A DNA stretch of 36,443 bases, from the NCBI GenBank assembly GCA_000226015.1, contig JH152822.1, positions 167,115 to 203,557 on the forward strand, in the 5' to 3' direction. This document shows positions 1 through 11,514 of this stretch, in pieces. The position numbers were made by a program, and so were the translations under genes. Source of the stretch: Mnemiopsis leidyi. Its lineage: Eukaryota; Ctenophora; Tentaculata; Lobata; Bolinopsidae. The notes below the pieces were generated by a model. That model searched no databases and was not told where the DNA came from. It saw only the letters and a program-made list of their open reading frames with translations. Position 1 is the first letter of the stretch, and the number at the start of each line of letters is the position of its first letter.

Positions 1-463
1 TTACAACTTTTTTAGCAGGTAACAATGAAATAGTAACATTTCACGTTTTTGGGTTATGGTGTGAGTCTGTGAGAGGAAAAATAGTTGTTTAATCCTTGAG
101 CAAAACAATGATACATTGTAAAATTGCATTGTTGATAGATGCTTTGTGACACTTTTCACTCTAACGGATTTCTATAATGTAGTATACAATATGCTGTGAT
201 TAGCCAACATATTACAAACCTTTATTTATTTAGTTGCTTCCGCAATTTAGCTAACAAAAAATAAAACATATCATCTTGATAAAACAAATCATTTAAAAGT
301 TTCACGTGAAATCATTACAGAATTATGTAAAAGTATCAATTACTGAATTAAGCATTAGTTATAAATGGTAGAATGTGGTTAATAACCTCGTGGGTTCTAG
401 TGCTTGGACTACTTACATAACTCCTACATAAGCTTACTTCTTAGTTCTCACATAACTTCAGGA
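1..463. other. Non-coding left edge
   Basis: This is AT-rich sequence with no reading frame I can support. A possible 3' splice site (ACTTCAG) lies two bases before the first ATG of the next gene, so part of the stretch may be an intron or 5' untranslated region of that gene. Confidence 0.4.
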
Positions 464-973
464 ATGAACCAGATAGACAGAACAGAAGAAGAACTGATAA
501 GTACAGTTACAGCTAGAATTGCTAAGAAGTCTCTGGTGGATGCTACAGTTACTAGCGCTAGGTAAGATTCTTCTTGTGCAAGGAATGAAGAAGCAATTAA
601 CTAATCAAACTTTTTCTCCGGCAACCAAAAAGTTTAACTACACTTGTTAACTATTGACAAGTAATAATTTGTAATTTCCCACAGATTAGTGTACAATCTA
701 TCCGGTAGTCAACTAACAGAAGACCAAATCCTGGAAATCGGGGGTGCCCTGATATTCTCCCTTCCTGACACTGCGGACACAGTTAACAACGATAACATGG
801 ACACAGTAACCACACTAGATCTCCTGCTAAAGTCGCTTTATCTGCTCATGATAAAGAGCAGACAGGTAGCTGACCTGTGCAGTGCCATGGACAAGGACGT
901 TTCTGTGTTTAGAGATGTGCCACAGTTGCTTGGGATTGTTGGGAAGATTCTGGAAATACAGAAGTCTTCTTGA
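464..973 (+). CDS. Unrecognised 128-residue protein, two exons
   Basis: Exon 1 runs 464-561 and starts MNQIDRTEEELISTV; exon 2 runs 685-973. The donor is AG|GTAAGA, the acceptor is CCCACAG, and the split arginine codon (AG+A) keeps the frame across the junction, which supports a real intron of 123 bases. The protein looks largely helical and soluble: an acidic start, a central leucine-rich stretch (LDLLLKSLYLLMIKS) and a hydrophobic C-terminus (LLGIVGKILEIQKSS). I see no signal peptide, membrane segment or catalytic motif, and I do not recognise the family. The ATG may not be the true start, because an acceptor-like sequence directly precedes it and upstream exons could exist. The ECSIT gene follows on the same strand after the Ser/Glu-rich gene. 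Confidence 0.6.
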
Positions 974-1808
974 TTATTTCTTGGTTTTGTTCTTCTCTGT
1001 ATTATATTGGATGTGGGAAATTGGATGTAAACTGGATTCAGATATGATATTGTAGCTAAACTAAAATTTATGATTAAGTTAATCGCTAAAATTATAATAT
1101 GTTAATGTTACTACTTGCTTCAATCATCGTTGTTGAATATGTTACTATTGCACTAACTATTATTACACAATAGCGATATAAAGAAGAGTTTTGCGTAGAA
1201 TAAGTTATTCTCGAATTTATTGGTGTTTCAGACAAATGCTTGGGCTACGGGAATTTAGAACTTTAGAACATCAAAATGCTATTAAATGAATTTCGGTTTA
1301 TACTTATCATCATACAATCAATTAGACATTTAGAAGAAATTAGGAAACAGCTAAAAACGATATCCGGGAAGATTTCATAGCTTATGTTATGTTTGTTAGG
1401 TTGTTAGGTACAATGTAAGTCATCTGACAGCTTAACGCAGATAGTAGCTTTAGTAAATGTAGGATGATAATTTATGCGGGTAAATTTAGAGAGACGATCT
1501 AAGATAGCTTCTGTCAATGTTGAAATATCTGAGTTGATTTGATTACTTTTTTGGTTCTTAATCGTTGAGATTTAACTTTGATGTATATAGTGTGCAGCAT
1601 ATGCAGATCTTTGTTATTTATGAGTTCGTTAATTTTGATCCCCAAGACTATTCACGGGCAATGGATCTGTTTATTATTAGCAATCGTCTATGTAAAGATT
1701 TAAAAAAGTAGATTCTTCCGCCTCATGTATGAGGAAATTCGTTAAACACAGCTCTGGTCTTGGTTGATATGATTAATTTTAATATAAACATATGAATTAT
1801 CATTTCAG
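974..1808. other. Intergenic or intronic, no gene seen
   Basis: About 830 bases of AT-rich sequence lie between two small plus-strand genes. The right end is a good 3' splice site (TTATCATTTCAG ending at 1808), so part of it is probably an intron of the next gene. I found no convincing upstream exon. Confidence 0.4.
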
Positions 1809-2401
1809 TACCCTTATGGCCGAAGATGGATTTAACTTTCATACGTGATTTACCTGAGCATTACCTATGGTACGTGACAAAGTACATTGAGAAAAACACA
1901 GACAAATCGACGTTCCCCACGTCAAAACGAAAATGTCACCTGCTTCCTGGATCTTCCCGATATTCTAGTAAACCGCTTTCCAGAACTAAACACAGATATT
2001 CTAGTGACAGTTTGGTTGATTCTGAAGAAAAGATCGATTCCGATTCTAGTGAAAGTTTAGTTGATTCTGAAGTTGAATCCGCATATTCCAGTACTGACAG
2101 TAATGTTGATTCTGAAGAAGAAACCGAATCTTCCGAAGAGAGTGTGTTTGATTTTGAAGAGGAATACAATCCTTTCGGAAGAAGTGAGGTTAAATTAGAA
2201 GAACTTGGGCATAACAATCAGAGTTTAGTTGATTTAATGGAAGAGCTCGAATCTAAAAGTAAAAGACTGGACAATTCTGCTGGAAGTGTGTCCGGCTTTA
2301 TCAGAGATTCTGGATACAACCTCCTTAAGCGGATATCTGGCTCAATTAGCAACCCTTTCAAGCGCAAGAAAATCTCAGATAACGAGAGTCTTTCTCCATG
2401 A
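1809..2401 (+). CDS. Ser/Glu-rich acidic low-complexity protein (3' exon)
   Basis: An open frame of 191 residues begins at ATG 1826, just after a good acceptor (TTTCAG at 1803-1808), and ends at 2401. The first 25 residues look ordinary (MDLTFIRDLPEHYLWYVTKY). The middle, about residues 55-115, is an imperfect repeat of SLVDSEEE-like units rich in Ser, Asp and Glu, with many acidic casein-kinase-2-type sites. The last 40 residues are basic (LLKRISGSISNPFKRKK) and could be a nuclear localisation signal. It is probably an intrinsically disordered protein. A second ATG at 1816 opens a 10-codon frame that overlaps the start in another phase and could dampen initiation. The upstream exon is not identified and may be only 5' UTR. 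No family recognised. Confidence 0.5.
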
Positions 2402-2974
2402 ATCTAGGAAAATAGGATTGTAAACTTTCTTGATTAAGTTTATTTGTGATGCTGTATTCTTAACATTGTAATCGCGGTTAAAAGGCCCTTTTTCGTATTT
2501 CTTAAAATATTTATATTTATACGTTTTTATTTGTTTCTTTTTATAAAAATTGAAATCATATCATTCTTCAGTGAATTTTTCTAAAGTAATCTAAATTCCA
2601 ACGGTCATAGTTTTATACTTGTTCAGTGTACACTGTTGTATTGTATTTTCACGAAAATTATAAGATTTATTCACAATGTTAATTAGCTTTCTTCATTTTC
2701 GTACGTTGTGAGTAATATGCTATGATAATAAACGGTATTTCGTGGGAGGCGTCTCAGATTTTCGAAGATTAAAAAACCTAATTTCTTATAATTTATAGAG
2801 TTATAGGCTGTGCTTTAGTTCTTGGTAAGTTGCTAGTAAAATCTCTTATATGGTCCTGGTGGACACAGATTGACCTTCAAAAACAAAGGCATCACTTTTA
2901 GAGAAATTTGTTTCGAAATTTCAGACACCTCCCTAGAAATACTGTTCTTTATAGCTATTGATAGTATAAGTTAT

Positions 2975-3020
2975 TTAACAAGGGTTCGAGTCCAGCTGAC
3001 CGATACTGGATCGGGCCAGT
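2975..3020 (+). repeat. tRNA-like scrap (probable SINE remnant)
   Basis: The sequence GGGTTCGAGTCC matches the internal promoter B box of tRNA genes (consensus GGTTCGANTCC) and is followed by a short pairing GACCGATACTGGATCGGGCC. No A box or complete cloverleaf is visible, so I take it as a decayed tRNA-derived SINE end rather than a gene. Confidence 0.3.
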
Positions 3021-3214
3021 TACTCTACAACTGATAAATTATACCTCGTTCTACTCCAATAAGAAATTGTAATGTATATTTAATGTTCTAGGCATTAGAT
3101 GTACTGTTTCCTGCTCCTGAAATTGCTGAACCTGTGTATATTTATAGTAAGTCTAACTTCCCTTATCCTAGAATGCCAGTTCAAGCTAACAGGAACTGAA
3201 GGACCACGCCCAGA

Positions 3215-3226
3215 ATGTTCAAGTAA
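3215..3226 (+). promoter_or_regulatory. Three-codon upstream ORF before ECSIT
   Basis: ATG TTC AAG TAA ends eight bases before the ECSIT start codon at 3235. The ATG context (CAGAATGTT) is identical to the context of the real start, so the start region appears to have been duplicated in tandem, leaving a minimal upstream ORF. If the transcript begins upstream of 3215, ribosomes would have to re-initiate or leak past it. Confidence 0.4.
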
Positions 3227-3234
3227 ATTCCAGA

Positions 3235-5684
3235 ATGTTAAGATTACGGTGCTTGCGGAGGTGTTACAGTAGCGTAACGACTAACTTGCCCAATAAAGGT
3301 ATAAGTTGAGTCATTGTGGCCTCATCAGACTTTGTCACATCATATGACATCACACAGCTGAGTCGTTATTGCAATGGAAATTTAGATTATAAATATTATT
3401 GATAAAAATACAAATTTCCCGAATTTCTAAAGTTTCTTCTAAAGTAAATAAATAAACAGTTTTTTTCATCGCACTTATAAAATCCTAATGTTGAATTTGT
3501 TTTAATCAACTTGGAATTAATCCTCTACTTAATGACCAGACTTCATATAATTTACATAATTCTGTAAATCAGGACAAAAAGAAACATTGCACTGCAGAAG
3601 AAATCTGTCCGGAAAACGGTTCAAATTTAAAGTTCTGCAGGAAGATAACCCGGACTTTATTGGCTGGCAAAAACAAATCAGGGAGGACTTTAGAAAGAAA
3701 GCAGATGTCAGGTAGATATTCAGTCAATTGTAAGTTTTGTAGAATTTTGTAAGTTTCATAGCCATCTGTAAGTTTTGTCGATGTTTATAAGTTTTATAGT
3801 CATCTCTAACTTGTTCAGATATTTGTACGTATCTATATACAAAAGTATCGTAGCTAATTGCAATTTCTGTATGTTCATCTATACCTGTACCTATAGCAAT
3901 GTAATATCTTATACTATGTAGATATGGTCATACGTGGTGCAATTTCAGAGGGTTGACAAAGTTTGATGAGAATGTGTACAATGAAAGTGTCAAATTAGCT
4001 CTTCAAGATGAGGATCCTATAAATGAACGAGAAAGGAAGGTAGTACCTTGTCATTGTGTATTAGAACATGGTTGTGTGCTTGAAAATTATTTACATTTGA
4101 AGGGGTTATGTTTTCTGGCACATTAAATGCAGGCTGATGTTCTACCTAAAAAGTTAAAAGTGTATACAATTTTCGTAGACTCATATGCACATGTATTAAA
4201 TAATTTTGAGTGAACTTTCACGTGTATTCAAAGGGTAGAGGTCAAGAAGAATGGCCATAAAACAACCGAGTAAAACCCATACTATCATGTCAATGTCTCT
4301 GTTTCAGATAGCGATACTAAAGTCTGCAATACAATTGTACACTGAGCGGCAACCGCGCCTGCGTCAAGACCACCCTCAGTTCGTAAACTGGTGTATCCTG
4401 CGCATGTTCGAGTTTGACATAGTGGACAATGTGGAGCTGTATGAGCTGCTGTTTGAAGTTTACCCCCCGCACATGTACCACACGTACGGAGTTATCGCTA
4501 GTTTCCTCCCCAAACCCAACGCGGGGATGTACTCCGCGATGGACCTCGTTACTATCGGTCAACAACGCAAGGTTAAACCTACATATAAACTGTATTACAA
4601 CGTTGTTAAAGCGTTCGGAGAAACTCACCAGGTTACGAGAATGGTGCGCAGGTGGGCTTGGTTTCATTACGTCATGAGAAATTCAGATCCGTACCCACTA
4701 CCAGACGGAACGTATGCGTTCTCGGATCTCGCGGTAAAACACCAGGAAATGGTGGAATACATCGCCGATAGAACCATGGATCAGAAGTGCAAGATTGTGC
4801 CCGTGCAGAACAGTATTGGGGAATACGTGGGTCATTCGGTTATGTCGCGCACGCAGGAGGACTTATCTCTCCTACAAATACCAGACGATAACATGCGGAT
4901 AACGGGGCCACATTCCATATGGGTGGGGAGAGTTCAGCGCTGGTATTGGGTGCTGAGACGCGAGGAGAGGGGCGATGAGTTTGAGGGTAGGTTATTAGAT
5001 TTCTTATCATTTAGATGTAGTGATGAGATATTTGAATATTCATATTTTCTTGCATTTTTTGGCTTGTTATTCTTGAATGTCTAAGAACGATACTTCAATG
5101 CAATGCACACAATTAATCAATCAGTACTTAATACATCGCCTTATATACATTTGTTTCAGGAGCTCCTCTTGGTATATTCGTATCTCCGCTAAAAGAGATG
5201 TCAAAAGAAGGTGCCCAGATTTGGCTGGAAGATTGCAGACAGAAATATAGAGGAGTTGCTGGGTCTAATATTTTGTTTGATGTCCCTGATGAGACTTTGT
5301 ACATTGATCCAGAAGGTAAGTCTATGTGCTTCTCTAAACTTATAACAGTGTTTGTATCGATGTGGAATTCACGTTTCAGCTGTTGAAACAGCTCAACGCG
5401 TGCGCTTGTAGCTTAGTTTTTAACTTGAAAATAAGATAAAATAACCTAACGACAGTTAAACATGACTGTAAATCTAGGTACTACTTGCCTGTAAAATTTC
5501 AGAACATTTCAAAGAGCGAGTGTCATTGTTTTCCGATGGAATTGATGAAGTTCACATCCAAGACGCTATCGTTCCTGAACTTGTGGACCAAAAGAAGAAA
5601 AGTCTCGTAAAGAAATTGTCGACCTCCAAAGACATAAAATTTATAAGAGATAAAGACGCGCATGACAAGGACGATGATTGGTGA
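3235..5684 (+). CDS. ECSIT: ECSIT, mitochondrial complex I assembly / Toll pathway adaptor
   Basis: ECSIT is a mitochondrial intermediate complex I assembly factor and a Toll/TRAF6 signalling adaptor in animals. Six exons fit in phase: 3235-3298, 3573-3711, 3949-4039, 4308-4986, 5160-5315 and 5503-5684, giving 436 residues, close to the 431 of human ECSIT. Exon 1 encodes an arginine-rich start (MLRLRCLRRCYSSVTTN) with no acidic residue, as expected of a mitochondrial presequence. Exon 4 carries the conserved pentatricopeptide-like core: FVNWCILRMFEFDIVDNVELY, then VRRWAWFHYVMRN and GPHSIWVGRVQRWYWVLRRE near the C-terminal fold. The acidic tail (DKDDDW) mirrors the acidic C-terminus of the family. 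VPS53 starts only about 370 bases downstream on the same strand. The identification rests on recalled similarity to human ECSIT; exon 1 is the least certain part, but its phase fits exactly. Confidence 0.88.
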
Positions 5685-6056
5685 CGACTGCAGGATTTAG
5701 TTTTAATTTCTATTTATTATCTTTTTATGGAGAATTGTTATGTCCGCAGGTCAGTGGTTTTCTGCAGCTGTTTCATTATGCCTACATGGATGCAAATGAG
5801 TAATGACTGTGCTCACTGCTCTTGATGATTAAATATCGCTTCAACATGCGAATTTTCGCTAATTTGTAATCGGTCACCCGTGCCATGCGTTACTTATGTA
5901 AGGCGTATTGACAAAATCTTATGAATCACAGCAATGAAGCATACAGTTTCAGTGGGCGCGCGTTTTGCGCGGCTCGCTTCGGATGGTTCGTGTTTTCTGT
6001 TTATTGACAGTTGTTAAAGTTGATATTTGCTACACTACTCCATATTCACACTCAGC
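5685..6056 (+). promoter_or_regulatory. Compact ECSIT-VPS53 intergenic region, likely VPS53 promoter
   Basis: The 372-base spacer contains a locally GC-rich stretch (GGGCGCGCGTTTTGCGCGG near 5954-5972) that forms an inverted repeat of GCGC blocks, 85-100 bases before the VPS53 ATG. The surrounding DNA is AT-rich, so this is a candidate proximal promoter element. No TATA box is obvious. Confidence 0.35.
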
Positions 6057-8892
6057 ATGGAGAAATGTATGACAGATTTAGAAGATGATATATCACTGGA
6101 GTTCGATCCTGAAGTTGAGGCGGCTATAGCAGAACTCTTACCATCTAATGATCCGCTACATTGTAAAGAATTCTCAGCTATTGATTACATCAACACTATA
6201 TTTCCAACTGAGCAGAGCTTGACCAATATCGATGATGTCGTAAGTTGGTCAATAATTTTATTTAAAATTACTAAAAGTCTGTATTTGAACTTAACGGCAT
6301 TAAGCCAAATCGGTTTTTGGATAGGATTATAGTTTCAATCTTGTTACCTTAAATGAAAATCGTGTCGCATTAGTCAAATATTTCTCTATAGCGCCTGTGA
6401 ATCAATCAATTCTAACTAATTTTCTACCAGGTACATAAAATGAACAGTAAGATTCGACAACTTGACAATGACATCCGACACCTCATTAAAGAGCAGACCA
6501 TGGCGGCAGAGGACGGCCGAGAGGCACTGGAAAACTCCAAACAGAGCATTGCCACACTCTTCAACAAGATTAAAGAGATTCGCGACAAAGCGGAGCAAAG
6601 TGAAACGACCGTGAAGGAGATAACGAGCGATATCAAACAGTTGGACCACGCCAAGAAGAACCTGACGAGCTCTATCACAACGCTAAACCATCTACACATG
6701 TTAGTGGGGGGTGTAGATAGTTTAGCTACGCTAGTTAAACACAGGAAGTACGACGAGGCAGCGCCCCTGCTGCAGGGCGTAATGTACGTCATGCACCACT
6801 TCACGCCGTACCACCAGATACCGCAGATCAAGGAGCTATCTGACAAGCTGGACAAGCTGCTCCGAGATTTGGCTGCTCAAATCAGGGGCGACTTTGAGGA
6901 GGCTCACAGTCTATACGAGTGTAAGTTAAACTGCCAACCCTCGCTGGCAGAGGCGTGTCTGGTGGTGGATGCTCTCCAGCCCAGAGTCAAGGAGGATCTG
7001 ATTAACTGGTTTGTAGACCGCCAACTTGCCGAGTACAAGTCTCTATTCCGGGAATACGACGAGGTCTCCTGGCTGGATAAGTGTGACAGAAGGTACGCCT
7101 GGTTGAAGAGATGTTTCCTGGAGTACGAGGAAGATTGTGCCAGGGTATTTCCCGAACACTGGAACATGCCAGGGAAAATTGCTAACGATTTCTGTAAAGT
7201 GACACGGAAAATGTTGGAAAAACAGATGAAAAACCGTGTATCCGAATTAGACGTGAAACTTCTGCTCTTTGCGGTGCAGAAAACTCAAGCGTTCGAGAAA
7301 CTTCTGATTGAGAGGTTTGAACAGGAACGTGAAGTTGTGGAAGTAGATGGCGGAACGGAAACGAAAGAGACAATATCCTTCCACAACACAATCTCGCAGT
7401 GTTTCGAGGCCTACCTGAACGTTTACATAGAATCTCAAGACGTGAACCTGACGGAGCTGGTGGAGAAGTTTGTGTCGGAGTTGAAGGAGGGAGGAATACC
7501 GACCTACCAGGTCGGCGACCCCGCTCCTCTTCTCCCTTCCTCCTCCGACTTGTTTGTCTTTTACAAGAAGTGTCTCGTACAATGTTCACAGTTATCTCAG
7601 GTCAGTTAATGGTGTTTACAGTACAAGATATTTGGTATTTGTTGTTTAAACATTAGTAGAAACTGAAGCAGAACATTTAAAAGCACTTACAAAAAGTTTC
7701 GTTACTTTTCAAAGTTACTTCTCACTCCATCACTTTGAACGAAAATTTTTTAGGGACAAGCCCTGGTCGACTTGACAGAAGTCTTCAAAAAGCATCTACA
7801 GAATTATCACTCCAGCTTACTGATGCCCAGTATACCTAACAAGTCATCAGGTGAACATTTTTTCATTTTTTTTTGTAAATTTGTCACTACTCACTTTCTG
7901 GGCTATTTGGTAAATGCAGTATTTGGTAGTATTCTCCTGCATTGCAAAATGAAGTATTACCATGTATTGATAAATGACATTCGATAAAATCATAGTTATC
8001 TTCCCCAGGTATCGCGTCTCTGCTTAAAGACAAAGATAACAACAGAGTTGCCATGTCCGAAGTAGTTATGATCTGTATAGTGCTCTGTACATCCGAGTAC
8101 TGTCTCGACACAACGCAGCAACTCGAGGACAAGATCAAGGAGAAAGCCCAGGAGGCCTACGCGGAGAAAATCTCCTTCAACAGCGAGATGGAGCTATTCT
8201 CCAACACCATCACAACATGTTTACAAAGTCTAGTCGCACATTTGGACTCGCTCTGCGAGCCCGCGCTCAGTGCCATGCTCAAAGTGAACTGGTCCACGCT
8301 CGACTCGGTCGGGGACCAGAGCGCCTACACCACCTCCATCACAACCCACCTGGCGGCAACTGTACCCGCAGTGCGGGATCTCCTTCACAATTCCCGCAAA
8401 TACTTCACCAACTACTGCCTCAAGTTCGCGAACAGCTTTATACCCCGCTACGTTAACCAGATATACAAGTGTAAACCTGTCAGCACGGTCGGGGCGGAGC
8501 AGCTTCTTCTGGACACTCACTCCCTGAAAACGGTGCTGCTCCAGCTACCCTCGCTCGGCAGCGCGGTTGCTAGGAAACCCGCTCCGAGTTTCACTAAAAC
8601 TGTAAGTCAGGGCATGGTCAGAGCTGAGATGATCCTCAAGCTTGTAATGGCGCCGTCGGAGTCTCAGATTGCTTTTGTAGAGAGTTACATTAATCTGCTG
8701 GCTGATAAAGATATTGGCGACTTCCAGAAGGTTCTAGAAATGAAAGGATTCAAGAGGACTGAGCAGATTGAGATGGTAGAACTTTTCAAGAAAACTGCGA
8801 ACATTTCTGATTCAGAAAGGGCTGGTAACGTTGTTGAGCAGGATTCCAGTAGGATCAGAAAGTTGGAGAAACTCATCAAGAAAGGTTTCTAG
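6057..8892 (+). CDS. VPS53: VPS53, subunit of GARP and EARP tethering complexes
   Basis: VPS53 tethers endosome-derived vesicles at the trans-Golgi (GARP) or recycling endosomes (EARP). Four exons, 6057-6239, 6431-7600, 7754-7850 and 8009-8892, join in phase to 777 residues, within the size range of animal VPS53. Landmarks match the human protein in order: [18 protein letters not shown] at the exon 1 end, the coiled-coil N-domain with [19 protein letters not shown] and [121 protein letters not shown] and the end [14 protein letters not shown]. The linker human VPS53 has before its IESQD motif is shorter here. ATG 6057 was chosen over an earlier in-frame non-ATG extension because the acidic start follows at once. 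Coding GC is higher than in the flanks. Confidence 0.95.
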
Positions 8893-9291
8893 CCTGAGAG
8901 ATGGTACGGAGATATTCGAGTTTGAGTTCAAGATCTAAGTTTGGGAGGAATAGGAATTATGTTTTGTGTAAATATTTTTTGTAAGAGCTGGACTCTTATC
9001 GCATTAGTTAAACGTTAATTCTTGATTTTGATGGATTTATGAGCATTAAGATCAAATTATTGAATTTATGAATCTTTATGTCATACAATAATGAATGGTA
9101 AAGCATTTAGGTCGTACAATAATGAATGATGAAGCATTAATCAGCGTTTATACTAGAATCTGCCCACGTTAAACTAGCAGGTTTTACAACCTCTCTTTTT
9201 CTAACCTATTTGTGTATTTACCGAGTTATAACAATCAGTGTCGCTCCGTTTAATTAAGTTATTAACTCCCGTTCATTTATTAGCATTAAGG
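8893..9291. other. VPS53 3' flank and upstream part of the RCE1-like duplication
   Basis: AT-rich VPS53 3' untranslated region. From about 9178 it resembles, with indels, the sequence at about 17808-17870 upstream of RCE1 (shared CAGGTTTTACA block, then a TTTACCGA block), so the duplicated segment includes some 5' flank. Confidence 0.45.
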
Positions 9292-9425
9292 ATGTTCCTA
9301 CACTTTGACTTACAGCTGTGGAAAGCAACTCTGGCGTCGCTCGGTCTAGCAGTTCTGTTTGTTGTTAGTCTCTATATTTGGCCTCAGAAGTATCACAGAA
9401 ATCATCCTACTTGTGTGAATCAGAG
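9292..9425 (+). pseudogene. Orphan duplicate of RCE1 exon 1
   Basis: These 134 bases match RCE1 exon 1 (17970-18103) with four substitutions that I count: two silent, one Lys/Arg and one Asn/Lys. The frame is open from ATG (MFLHFDLQLWKATLASLG) and the donor is kept as AG|GTTTGC instead of AG|GTTTGT. None of the other six RCE1 exons lies near it; the next copy of any RCE1 sequence is 8.5 kb downstream, beyond the lectin-like gene. It is either a dead partial duplication or an alternative first exon that splices over 8.8 kb to RCE1 exon 2, which the intact frame and donor allow. Nothing in the sequence decides between these. Confidence 0.75.
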
Positions 9426-9599
9426 GTTTGTTTGCTGGTATTCCTAATATTACCAAAATTAAAGCTAGCTTTATTAATCTTTCTTGCCCTATCTGGGTGG
9501 TATATTTTGATATTATATATTCAATTCTTAATCTTATTTTCATACTAACAGGCTGTAAACGTTTAAAGGAACCTGTAGTACAAATTACTTAACACAAAT

Positions 9600-9655
9600 T
9601 ACTTAACACAATGACCGGGAAACCGTGATTGAGGGTTAAATGAGGAGGGTCTCCG
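9600..9655 (+). repeat. SINE body fragment
   Basis: The block GACCGGGAAACCGTGATTGA and the following GGGTTAAATGAG recur nearly unchanged at about 32568-32599 within the tRNA-headed SINE described there. Here only the body part is present, without the tRNA-like head. Confidence 0.55.
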
Positions 9656-10640
9656 TTAAAAGATCTAGAATCTTCCTGGGGCCCCTTCAGTATAACTGTA
9701 AAAGCCTGGGTACAGGTGTAACAAATACAATTGAGCTATCTGGAAATTAATCACTCCGAAATTGGGGGCAGGTTTTGCACTGATGATCTGTTCCTGATGT
9801 CTGCAAGGAATGCACCCGTTACCCGAGAGTCCCAACCGACAGACTGTAAATGACAGATGACAGAGTCTAGGGACTGAGGAGGAGAAGGTTGAGGATCAAC
9901 TCCCGATTTTGAAATTAAGGGTGCGAGGGTGAAGGTTTGTGAAATCATTGTAAAAACTGAAGTGTTTTTTGTGCTTGTTCAAAGCTTTGGTTTTGTCTCT
10001 TAACCTAACAAGAATTGGGCCCGCTCAGTTTGGTCTTAGGCGGACGCTAGATTTCCATTTTGTGAAAATAAGAAAGTTTCAAAGCAACTTTAGCAGTTTT
10101 AGAGCTAGTTTTTGAGATGGCTAAGTTTTTGAGATGGCTAAGAACGCCAAAAAAGTCCTTAAAATACGTTTTATATTTAGTGTGCCACGTAGTTGGACTC
10201 TTCAATACTCTTTCTCCAGAAAGAATATGGTAGACTTACCTGCAAGTTATCTGATCGTCCTTAACTTTCTTTTTAGCTAAGAATACATGAATAAACTCAG
10301 TTTTATCTTCGTTAACAAAGAGATGCTAATCTTTCAGGACTTCTGTCGCTATAGGCAAGGGTATAGGACTCTAGGTCGAGAAACTCTAGGTCGGGGGACT
10401 GTAGGTCGGTGGCTGCAAACCAGGGTGGACTCTAGAGTTTACCCATGTAAATCTTTGTCGCAAACTATGAACTTGGTATAAGCGACATGCATGCTATCTA
10501 ATCAGCGTCCCCCGACCCAGAGTCCGGCCCCCATAGGCAACAGCACCCACAGTTTTTTCTCATATTCATCATACAAGTCAATATCATCACCCAGTGTCAA
10601 GTGGAAGACAGATATTTGTTATGAGTGCGTTGGGCCGGAT
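9656..10640. other. No gene seen
   Basis: About 1 kb without a supported gene. A short direct repeat of TCTAGGTCG-type units lies at 10368-10408, and a duplicated GTTTTTGAGATGGCTAAG lies at 10108-10142. Reading frames here lack splice sites or protein similarity I recognise. Confidence 0.4.
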
Positions 10641-10649
10641 CATTGCAGC

Positions 10650-11287
10650 TTTAAAAGCCTGTTACGGAGCTCACGCAATTTTCCCGCCAAGACGAGTGTG
10701 AACAAACATCCAGACAGGCACTGTCTGTCAGGCAAGAAAACTCTGGAACTCAGCACACAGTGTGCCGTTGACGTTGGCTTTGAGCTTGGTGTTGGAAAAC
10801 AAGAGTGTTACCAAACGGATCTAATCATCATTTTCAAAAGATCAAGAATGGTGGATCGTCTGATAGTGTCAAAGGCACTAGACATATGGATCCTCATACG
10901 ATGGTTCTTCCACCTCTTCCTCTGGACAACTGATAACATCACACGCTGGCACCATACGTTGTGTGCACACGATCTACCCTCCTTATAAGCACATTGCCAT
11001 GGACCAGTGAAGGCATAAAAAGACATAAGAAGGATCTTTCTTACAGCATTCGAGAGAGTGAAGGGTCGGAGGTTCTTCACATGTCTAATGGGTTTGTAAG
11101 GGGTAATCTTAGCCTGTCCTATAGGATCTAGGTAAGAGTTTGTCTCAAAAGATCTGTTGATGATGTCGGCAAAATGTCTGTGTAAAAAGGAGGCAAAAGG
11201 AATGATAAAAACGTGCAGACAAAATGGTGCTGAAATCGTTAAAAGGCTTGCTGCGCGTTGAATTGTGCACAATGCACATTGGGGCAT
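10650..11287 (-). mobile_element. Retrotransposon reverse transcriptase fragment (probably non-LTR)
   Basis: A minus-strand frame of 159 residues (11287-10808) contains the hallmarks of a retroelement polymerase domain: RHVKNLRPFTLSNAVRKIL (fingers, usually RPI-L-N---K), AYKEGRSCAHNVW (usually G-R----) and HMSSAFDTIRRSTILDLL, which matches the D--SAFDT catalytic motif A block, although the leading Asp is His here. Similarity to the next motif (FLLSNTKLKANVNGTL-like) seems to continue to about 10700. No LTRs, target-site duplications or endonuclease domain are visible, so the class call is tentative. It is a decayed, truncated fossil with several breaks. Confidence 0.65.
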
Positions 11288-11514
11288 TTGACCTGCGTTT
11301 ATTACGGGTTTGTTACGGGTTCGGTATTCTTCGGGACGACTATAGTACCTGACTTAACATAAATCTTTTGAATTATCTTTCATCAATTCGTCGGCAAAAA
11401 AGAAGAGATGGAAAAAATTTGATTTCAGCATTAGACCTTCCACTTGTTTATCACAAATTTTACTTGGTTTGACTTGATATCTATGTTAAGTTGTTTCAGA
11501 AAAAGATACACATT

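Larger units (their letters stand above)
2402..3234. other. Intergenic region upstream of ECSIT
   Basis: Mostly AT-rich non-coding DNA. It contains a short tRNA/SINE-like scrap near 2975-3020 and the likely ECSIT promoter and 5' UTR at its right end. A strong donor-like TTTATA|GTAAGT at about 3147-3155 does not fit the reading phase of ECSIT exon 2 and was not used. Confidence 0.4.

Noticed and set aside
3102-3149. Hydrophobic start MYCFLLLKLLNLCIFI with donor GTAAGT as ECSIT exon 1
   Set aside because: It ends in phase 0 and would force ECSIT exon 2 into a different frame; the exon at 3235-3298 ends in phase 1, fits exactly and encodes a mitochondrial presequence.
10491-10988. Plus-strand frame of 165 residues
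   Set aside because: It lies partly opposite the reverse transcriptase fragment and shows no family features.
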